From Acanthamoeba castellanii str. Neff (lineage: Eukaryota; Discosea; Longamoebia; Acanthamoebidae): a DNA stretch of 64,000 bases. Position numbers and translations under genes: made by a program. Location of the stretch: the NCBI RefSeq assembly GCF_000313135.1, contig NW_004457431.1, positions 236,935-300,934 on the forward strand. Direction: 5' to 3'. Positions 56,532 through 64,000 of the stretch are shown here, piece by piece. A model generated the notes under the pieces. It worked only from the letters and a program-made list of their open reading frames with translations. It was not told the origin of the DNA and searched no databases. Every line of letters starts with the position of its first letter. Position 1 is the first letter of the stretch.

Positions 56532-59500
56532 ATGGGGTTCCAGCAACGAGGAAGGGCTTGGGCCATCAGCTTGAAGATGATGTTGGCGGTCATGTTTGTC
56601 ACCACGGCCATGTTGGCGCTGGTGACGCCGTCGCACGCCATCACCGCGGCCGGCACGTCGGGCCTCAGCCCCCTCGCATCGTCGTGGCAAACCGCCTACC
56701 ACTACGTCAGGTGCGTGTGAGCCGTTGAGCCCAAACATCTTCATCTCGCGTGTGCTTGGCCCCCGGTCACTATAGATCGCCGCGGCTTACGGTCGGCGCC
56801 TCTCGAATTTCCGACCACATGCTCCCGTTACGTGGTGTTAAATTAATTAATTGTCTTTATTTATTTGTTTATTCTTATTGTTCTGTTTTCTGGCGTATTT
56901 TTTGATATACATTAATTTATTGTTTTGTGGCGCAACGCAGGGACGACTTGGATGTGTCGTTCTCGACGACGGCCAACGTGTCGGTGGCGTTGACTAAGTA
57001 CGCGGCCGGATCGGTGGACTTTGTCATGACCGAGGCCGTGATCTTCAACACCACCCGGCTGTCGGCGAACTACGGCGGTTCGTTCGTGCAGCTGCCGCTC
57101 ACGGCCAACGCCATCATCATCGGCTACAACCTGCCGGAGCTCTACGCCAACGAGACCCTCGTGCTCAACATCGCCACGCTGGGCCGCATCTTCGCCGGCC
57201 TGATCACCGTCTGGAACGACTCCGCCATCGCCGCGCTCAATCCGACCCTCTCGGCCCGGCTCCCCGGCAACCCGATCGAGCTCGTCTACAAGCGCACGGC
57301 CGACGCGCTGGAGGCCGACGTCACCGCGGCCTTTGTCAAGGCCCTCGCGCACGAGCCAACCTTCGCGGCGGCCCTGGCGGCCAGCGACGGCACCCTGTAC
57401 GATATACTCAACGGCGCCGGCTACAGCAGCGACGTGGTAGCCGACCGCCAGAGCCGGGTGAACGGGACGGCCTACACGCTGGGCTACTTCACACTTCAGA
57501 GCCAGAGCGGCCTCAAGGTCGCGGCGATGCAGGACGCCGACGGGACCACGGTGGCGGCGAGCGCCGCGACCGTGCAGACGGCCATGGCCTACTTCCGCGC
57601 GTCGGTCTTCAGCCGCGTGTTCGTGGCCGACATCAGCGGCGGCGGCAACGGCAGCTACCCGCTGGCCTACCTGAGCTCGGTCGCGGCGTTCTACAAGACG
57701 GTCAACACGTCGCGCAACTGCCCCAAGATGCGGGACATGCTGGACTACCTGGCCTGGACCCAGGTCAACGACTACGCCGTCACGCTGGCCCAGAGCGCGA
57801 GCTACGTGGCGCTGGACATTGCCTACCGGCGCACCCTGATCGACACCCTGGGCTCCATCACCTGCGACGGCCTTCGGGCCATCACGTCGTCCTACGTCAT
57901 CGGCCTGGGCGGCCCGCTGCCGGTCTACAGCTCGTGGGTGTCCGAGTACACCGACAGCAGCCTGCGGCTCAAGTACTACGCCGGCGACGCGCTCACCGCC
58001 ACCCGCTACATGCAGTCGGGCGACATCGACTTCGGCTCCACCGTCGTGCCCCTCAGCGCCGCCACCCTCGAGCCCATGCCCGACGTTGTGGCCGTCAAGA
58101 CCTGCGCCCACGCCTACACCTGGACCTACAACGTACGTGCTCGTGCGTGTGTGTGTGTGTGTGTGTGTCGTGCCCCGCAAAGCTCACCATACGACCTGCC
58201 GCTTCATTACGAACCTATGTAGATTCCGGCGTTGGTGGGATACCCTCCGCTGGTGTTCTCCTGGGAGTTGGTGTCAGACATTTACCTCAACAGGGTATGC
58301 CCCACCACCGCTTACCTACTCTTGGTCTGGTCACTGATTAATCAGAGCCTGCCAATTCTCGTCACCCTCTTGGTTGCTGGGCACGCCACGTCGCACGCCA
58401 AACTCATCTTGACTTGTCTTGGCCCCCGCAACGCACACAGGTCAAGATGTGGAACGACACGCGCATCAAGGACCTCAACCCCGGCGTGGCCAACCTGCTC
58501 CCGGAAGCCGAAATCATCGTGGCCTACATCACCTCCGCCCAGACGTCCGTCCAGGCCTCCATGCAGGCCCTCAGCGCCATGGTGCCTGAGTTCAACGATA
58601 CGGTACCGCCAACCACCACAGCTGGAATGTAAGGCATCGCGCAGTGAGTGCTAACATTCCATGCGTTCCGCATCGGTACTAGATCGGCCCGGTGTCCCTG
58701 CCCAAGTTCCCGGTGGTAGTCGAGGAGCCGGCTCGTACGCGTGGCATCGGTGGTCTGGGGACCATGCAGAACCTGCTGCTGAGCACGCCCAACATCTTCG
58801 CGGCCTGGGTGCACTTCTGGACGCTCAACGGCGCGCCCACGCTCAACTTTGTGCAGCTGCCCAACGCGGCGGGCAACTTGGTCTACCCCAACGAGACGAC
58901 CATCGTGTCGGCCATCACCAACCACAAGGGCGCATCGACCGATCTCTACATCATGCTGGCTGACGGCGCCGACAGCTACCCGATGGTGACCTTCAACGCC
59001 TTCATGGTCCGCACGGAGACCATGCCCGACTACGCCAAGGCGCAGGCCCTGGTCGACTGGATCTACTGGAGCCAGACCGACTCCAGCGCCGCCCAGATTG
59101 CCCGCTCGTACGTCGATTGCACCGTTTTGTGTGGGGGTCGCTTACTCGAGGCTGACCCAAAACGGTGGTGGTGTTGCTGCAGGGCCAACATGGTGGTGGC
59201 GTCGCTGGCCCAGCCGGCCAAGGCCACGCTGCTCGATCAGCTGGCGAGCGTGACCTCGGGCGGCGTGCAGGCCTTCTCGCTGGCCGGGTGCATCTACGAG
59301 GGCACGGTCTGCTTCGACCAGGGCACCTGCGTCCAGGGCTCGTGCGTGTGCAACAGCAACCGCTCGGGCGAGTTCTGCGAGAGCGTCAAGTCCGACAGCG
59401 GCACGCCGCTGGGCACCATCCTCGGCGCCGTGCTCGGGTCGGCCATCCCTGTGTTCATCCTGCTGGTGATCGCCGCCATCGCGCTCGGTGTCGGCTGCTG

Positions 59501-62401
59501 GCTGCTCGGCCGGTCGCGCGGTCACGGCCGCCAGGACTGGGAGATCGAAGTGGAAGAGCTCGAGATGGGCGACATCCTCGGTGCTGGAGGGTACCCAACC
59601 CCTTCCCTACCTCTTCGCTTTTCTGCTTCGTTTTCGTTCTTTCTCTCATTCCCCCCCCCCATTTCGCCTTTCGTTCTTTGTCGTGCGACTGACCATCATC
59701 AACGATCAGGTACGGCGAGGTGTACCGAGCCATGTGGAAGGGAACCGAGGTCGCCGTCAAGGTCATCGCTGCCGAGGAGCGGTCCATCTCGAAGGACATG
59801 CAACGCAGTTTCGCCGCGGAGGTGGAGGTGATGACAGCGCTGCGCCATCCCAACGTGGTGCTCTTCATGGCGGCGTGCACGCGGCCGCCGCGCATGTGCA
59901 TCGTCATGGAGTTCATGGCCCTCGGCTCCCTCTACGACGTACGCCTCTTCCAATCACAATCACTCTTTGCAGTTTTACATTGAAATGCGTCAGCTGATCA
60001 CAACATCTTCGTATGCATTCAGCTGGTCCACAACGAGTTGATTCCCGACATTCCACTGCCGCTGAAGGTGCGGCTGGCGCTGCAGGCGGCCAAGGGCATG
60101 CACTTCCTCCACTCGTCGGGCATCGTGCACCGCGACCTCAAGTCGCTCAACCTGCTGCTCGACGCCAAGTGGAACTTGAAGGTGAGCGACTTCGGTCTCA
60201 CCTGCTTCAAGGGCGACCTCAAGAAGGACGCCCAGCAGCAGCAGCAGGGCAGCATCCACTGGATGGCGCCCGAGATCCTGGCCGAGGAGTCCGACGTCGA
60301 CTACGTGCTGGCCGACATCTACGCTTTCGGCATCATCCTCTGGGAGCTGCTCACGCGCGAGCAGCCCTACGCCGGCCTCACCCCGGCGGCGATCGCCGTC
60401 GCGGTGATCAGGGACGACGCCCGCCCGAGCATGCCCTCGGGCCACGTCGACCCGGACTACGAGAAGCTGATCACCGACTGCTGGCATCGCGACCCGACCG
60501 TGCGCCCGACCTTCCTCGAGGTCATGACCCGCCTGTCGGCCATGGTCGACGACGGCAACAGCTCCTCGTCCTCCTCGTTCACCTCGTCCAAGATGCGACC
60601 GAGCGGCTCCGGTACCCATTTGCTGGCCTCACATTTTAGTTTGTGTGTGCGTTCTGTGCTAACACGACACACGACACTCACAGCGACGAGCAGTTCTTCG
60701 GGCGTGGGCTCATCGAGCAGCATGTCGTCGGATGGCGTGGGCGGACGCGCGGCCGCGATCGATCACGTGGGCGGCGTGCGGCCGCCGGAGGGCGAGGTGG
60801 CGCTGGTGTTCACCGATATCGCCAAGGCGGCGTCGCTCTGGTCGGCGTGCCCCAACGCCATGCGCGACGCCACGCTGCTCCACAACGAAACGCTGCGCTC
60901 GCTGCTGGCCAAGCACCGGGGCTACGAGGCCGTCTTCCTCAAGGAGAAGATCGTCGGCGAGGGTTCCTTCTGCATGGCCTTCTCTAGCATTGTCGACGCG
61001 CTCGCCTGGTGCGGCGAGGCCCAGCGCAAGCTGCTCCGGGTTGACTGGCCGGCGGAGCTGCTGGCGCAGGCCGATGTGGCCGAGGAGATCGGCGGCGTCG
61101 ACGACCGTCTCGTGTTCCGCGGGCTGCGGGTGCGGATGGGCGTGCACGTGGGAGTGCCCAAGCTGCGGCGGGACCCAATGTCGCGGCGGGTGGAGTACCT
61201 CGGGCCGCCGGTGGTGGCCGCGGCCAAGGTGACGGTGCTGGCCCAGGGCGGCCAGGTCCTCCTCTCGGGCGAGGTCTACGACAAGCTGCGCAACACCGAC
61301 CTGGCCAAGGAGAAGAACCGCTTCCTGCGCCTCGGCTCGATGGACCTCGGGCACGAGCAGGGCCAGTCGGAGATCTATGAGATGAAGGTGACCGAGCTCG
61401 AGCCGCGCTACTTCGGTAACTTTGGCACGGCGCAGGAGGAGAACACCGACTCGGCCAGCGGCACCGGCAAGGACCACTCGTCGAAGCTGGCCGGGCTCAG
61501 CGGCCGGAGCGACACGTCGATGGACCTGGAGAAGCTGGCCGGCGGCACGGGCGAAGACGCCTTCCTCACGGGCGCCAACCTGGTCCGATGGGTCATCAAG
61601 TACGACGACATTCAGATCGGCGACCAGATCGGCACGGGCTCGTACGGCGTCGTGTTCAAGGGCACGTGGAAGGGCGTCGACGTGGCGGTGAAGCGGTTCA
61701 TCAAGCAGAAGCTGGACGAGCGGCACCTGCTGGAGTTCAGGGCCGAGGTGGCGTGCCTGTCGGAGATGCGGCACCCGAACATCGTGCTGTTCATCGGAGC
61801 GTGCCTGCGCATGCCCAACCTGTGCCTGGTCACCGAGTGGGTCAAGCAGGGCTCCCTCAAAGCTCTCCTCGGCAACTCGACCATCAAGCTCCCGTGGCAG
61901 CAGCGGCTGCGCATGCTGCGGGACGCGGCGCGCGGAGTGCATTACCTGCACACGCTCGAGCCGTGCATCGTGCACCGCGACCTCAAGACGTCGAACCTGC
62001 TGGTGGACGAGTCGTGGAACGTCAAGGTGGCCGACTTCGGCTTCGCCCGCATCAAGGAGGACAACGCGACGATGACCCGGTGCGGCACGCCGGCGTGGAC
62101 GGCGCCGGAGGTGATCCGCGGCGAACACTACTCGGAGCTGGCCGACGTGTACAGCTTCGGGATCATCATGTGGGAGATGGCGACGAGGAAGCAGCCGTAC
62201 GCGGGGCGCAACTTCATGGGCGTGACGCTGGACGTGCTCGAGGGCAAGCGGCCGCAGGTGCCCGCCGACTGCCCCGCCGACTACAAGGACATGATGATGC
62301 GCTGCTGGAAGGGCAAGCCCAAGAAGCGCCCGAGCATGGAGGAGGTGGTCCAGTACCTCAACTCGGCTCTCGGCTCCCCCGCCACCGATGAACTCGCCTA
62401 G
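56532..62401 (+). CDS. Hybrid receptor 2: dual PstS-like ectodomain, EGF, TM, TKL kinase - cyclase-like - TKL kinase
   Basis: Paralogue of receptor 1 with the same domain order. Signal peptide MMLAVMFVTTAMLALVTPSH. PstS-like domain 1 is one uninterrupted exon (about 56941-58132): LPLTANAIIIGYNLPELYAN, ITVWNDSAIAALNPTLSARL. Domain 2: DIDFGSTVVPLSAATLEPMP, VSDIYLNR, VKMWNDTRIKDLNPG. EGF-like: CIYEGTVCFDQGTC, CVCNSNRSGEFCE. TM: IPVFILLVIAAIALGVGCWL. Kinase 1: GYGEVYRAMWKG, VAVKVIA, IVHRDLKSLNLLLDAKWNLK, VSDFGLTCF. Cyclase-like: LVFTDIAKAASLW, EKIVGEGSFCMAF, VEYLGPPVVAAAKVTV. Kinase 2: GTGSYGVVFKGTWKG, CIVHRDLKTSNLLVDES, VADFGFARI. It has fewer ectodomain introns than receptor 1, but an extra intron in the kinase 1-cyclase linker (about 60612-60683). 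Kinase 2 is almost identical between the two genes. Confidence 0.93.
58147..58168 (+). repeat. (GT)n run in a receptor 2 intron
   Basis: About eleven GT units just after the GTACGTGC donor of the intron that follows the exon ending TWTYN. Confidence 0.75.
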
Positions 62402-62492
62402 ACTTCTGCTCGGCTTGCACTGTAAAATTAACGAATATTATTCTTCTATTTCCCTCATGTTTTCTTTTGTTGCTCTTGTAACGGAAAAAAAG

Positions 62493-63035
62493 ATGAAGAT
62501 GAAGATGAGCACGCTTGCGTGGGTAGTGGTGGTTGCTTTGTTGGCGGTGAGCTCGGCGCAGGCGACGCTGTTCTTCTGCCAGGACAGCCAGTGGGACCCG
62601 GCCCAGCCGGCCTTCGGCAGCCGGGCGAGCTTCGACCAGGAGCGCGCCCAGTTCAAGGAGCTGCGGGACTTCTTCTACAACATCACCCGCGACGTAGACC
62701 TGGGCGACACCGCGGTCGAGCAGGGCGTCATCGACCAGCTGCTGGCCAAGCTCGACGCCAAGGGCTACCCTCGGGCGACCAACAGCTTCACCATCACCCG
62801 CTCCAACGGCGACATCACGATGGACACCGGCCTGGGGGTCAACCCGGTCATCGATAACCACGGCGGCCGCTACTCGCTGGGCAAGCCCATGCTCTGCCGC
62901 GACTTCACGCCGGTCGTGTTCGACTACACCTACGTCACCCGCGTGGCCAAGCAGGTCAAGTTCTGGTCGCAGGCCGTGCAGACCTCGGTGCAGAAGCAGT
63001 GGTTCGCCTTCCGCTGGAACATCACCTTTGAGTAA
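62493..63035 (+). CDS. Small secreted protein, single exon, unknown
   Basis: The start at 62493 gives MKMKMSTLAWVVVVALLAVS and SAQA, a clear signal peptide; the second or third Met could equally be used. The mature part of about 155 residues begins TLFFCQDSQWDPAQPAFGSR and contains FKELRDFFYNITRDVDLGDT, VIDQLLAKLDAKGYPRATNS, FTITRSNGDITMDTGLGVNP, MLCRDFTPVVFDYTYVTRVA and ends QKQWFAFRWNITFE. Two Cys could pair; NIT occurs twice as a possible glycosylation site. No intron, unusual in this window. An AATAAA lies about 35 bp after the stop, at about 63070. It starts 91 bp after receptor 2. Family not recognised. Confidence 0.8.
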   Translation: MKMKMSTLAWVVVVALLAVSSAQATLFFCQDSQWDPAQPAFGSRASFDQERAQFKELRDFFYNITRDVDLGDTAVEQGVIDQLLAKLDAKGYPRATNSFTITRSNGDITMDTGLGVNPVIDNHGGRYSLGKPMLCRDFTPVVFDYTYVTRVAKQVKFWSQAVQTSVQKQWFAFRWNITFE

Positions 63036-63356
63036 CTGCGCTAAAATAGATCTTTTTTTAATCCTTTTTAATAAAGCTCGTATTTTGATTTATTTCTACT
63101 ATTTGATTTTGATTTTGATTTTTGATTTTGTTTATCGAGACTGGGTGCAAAGGCAGTGGAGGAACAAAGTGTTTTGCTGTTGGTGGCCTTCATCATGAGG
63201 CAAGTGTCATACAAAATGTTCTCTTCGTCTTCCCCTCCCTTTCTCCGCCATCCAGCTCCCTCTCTGTTGATTGCCTTCCGGCATGCGCGTGCTGCTTCTG
63301 GGTGGCGGTGTTGTTTTACAGATGCGCGGGGAGGAGATGCAGCAGGGGCGGGTCCC
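63036..63356. other. convergent intergenic region
   Basis: About 320 bp between the stops of the secreted protein (plus) and squalene synthase (minus), so it holds two 3' UTRs. It starts T/A-rich with AATAAA near 63070 and a TTTTGATTTTGATT repeat at about 63103-63132. No hydrophobic coding exon is found on the minus strand. Confidence 0.5.
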
Positions 63357-64000
63357 TTACTGCTGCCTTCCCCTGCCCTTGGCGATCCTCGCCCTCGCCA
63401 CGGCGATGTAGTGCCTCATCTTCTCGGCGTTCGGGTCACTCTCGGGGATCTTGTCCTCCAACTGCACACGACACACGAAGCTGAGTGTGTGCGCACACGA
63501 CAAAGAAAACAAGTTACACGCGCGGCTGGCTCTTAGGGGAGCAGACGAACCTCCTTGATGTACTGGACGAAGTAGCTGATGATGGTCTCGTAGTTACCGC
63601 CGTACATCATGATCTGGACGGCCTCGCCCTTCCTGATCTTGACCTCCCTCTTGAAGACGTCGTAGTTGTTGTAGATGCGCGCGAGCGTGGCGATGGCCAT
63701 GGCCTGCGGGAGGCCGCAGAACTTGAACACGTTGGGGTGGGTCAGGAGCATCATGTAGTCCAGGCAGTCGTTGATGTGGGCCATCGCGTTGGTGACCATC
63801 TCGTTCAGGCACTGCAGCGCCTGCTCCTTGTTCTCGGGCTCCTTGAGGTCACCGATGTTCTTCGCGTACTTACCCCTACATACAGTCCAAAGGTGAGTGC
63901 GCCGCACACACGACACACACGACACACACGACACACACGACACACACGACACACACGACACACACGACACACACGACACACACGACACACACGACACACA
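63357..64000 (-). CDS. Squalene synthase, C-terminal part (5' part beyond window)
   Basis: Joins two farnesyl diphosphates to make squalene, the committed step to ergosterol-type sterols. One exon (about 63879-63551) gives KYAKNIGDLKEPENKEQALQ, CLNEMVTNAMAHINDCLDYM, FKFCGLPQAMAIATLARIYN and YDVFKREVKIRKGEAVQIMM, the final conserved helices of the family. A last exon gives LEDKIPESDPNAEKMRHYIA, ARARIAKGRGRQQ, ending at 63357. The two Asp-rich catalytic motifs lie in exons outside the window. Odd feature: the usual C-terminal hydrophobic membrane anchor is missing from this model. From 63905 rightwards is an intron made of a 9-bp tandem repeat. Confidence 0.9.
63905..64000 (+). repeat. 9-bp tandem repeat (CACACACGA) in a squalene synthase intron
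   Basis: About ten perfect units up to the window edge. The sense strand reads TCGTGTGTG. It ends just before the acceptor ATGTAG of the squalene synthase exon. Confidence 0.9.

Noticed and set aside
63805..64000. CRISPR-like regular repeats or a repetitive Cys-rich protein
   Set aside because: The 9-bp units are directly tandem with no spacers and sit in an intron of squalene synthase, in a eukaryotic genome.

Overview
This is nuclear DNA from a protist, and every line of evidence points to Acanthamoeba (probably A. castellanii) or a very close relative. Coding sequence is GC-rich with strong third-position G/C bias. Genes are packed tightly on both strands and split by many short GT-AG introns of about 60-120 bp, whose donors usually read GTACG or GTGCG and whose pyrimidine tracts often contain long C runs. 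Two 119-nt 5S rRNA genes are present singly rather than in an array. The protein set is amoebozoan: hybrid receptors that combine kinase and cyclase-like domains, an alpha-beta fused mitochondrial transhydrogenase, GPC1-type acyltransferase and HUS1.

Layout. 1-17.5 kb: transhydrogenase (cut by the left edge), nicotinamidase, a BRE1-type RING ligase and a type I membrane protein, all on the minus strand; a leucine-rich-repeat protein on the plus strand; then HUS1 and an OGFr-domain protein on the minus strand. 18-29.3 kb: an alpha/beta hydrolase, a tiny ORF, GPC1 (minus), a mitochondrial-type unknown protein, and a 5.8-kb gene joining ankyrin repeats, a C1 finger, EF-hand-like segments and a complete phosphatidylinositol-phosphate kinase. 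29.3-31.9 kb: a 5S rRNA gene and a disturbed segment, in which a ~0.6-kb block carrying a TATA box and a small secreted-protein gene occurs twice, separated by an N-gap and an opposite-strand, frameshifted glutathione reductase fragment. 32-42 kb: an SLC35F6-like transporter, a CBS-domain protein, a secreted serine beta-lactamase-fold hydrolase, a multi-spanning membrane protein and a Mad3/BubR1-like checkpoint protein. 42.7-62.4 kb: two closely related receptors in the same orientation, with a 5S rRNA gene and an MSH6 gene between them. 62.4-64 kb: a small secreted protein and the C-terminal end of squalene synthase, cut by the right edge.

The most distinctive content is the receptor pair. 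Each has a signal peptide, two PstS-like binding domains, one EGF-like module, one membrane span, a TKL kinase, a class III cyclase-like domain with altered catalytic positions, and a second TKL kinase. Also notable are the ankyrin-C1-EF-PIPK fusion, an MSH6 that carries a PCNA-binding motif and a GRF zinc finger, and a small gene whose start codon appears to be split by an intron. Most neighbouring genes are unrelated in function, as expected for a eukaryotic chromosome. All exon structures were read by eye from frame continuity, splice signals and family knowledge; no search or alignment was run.
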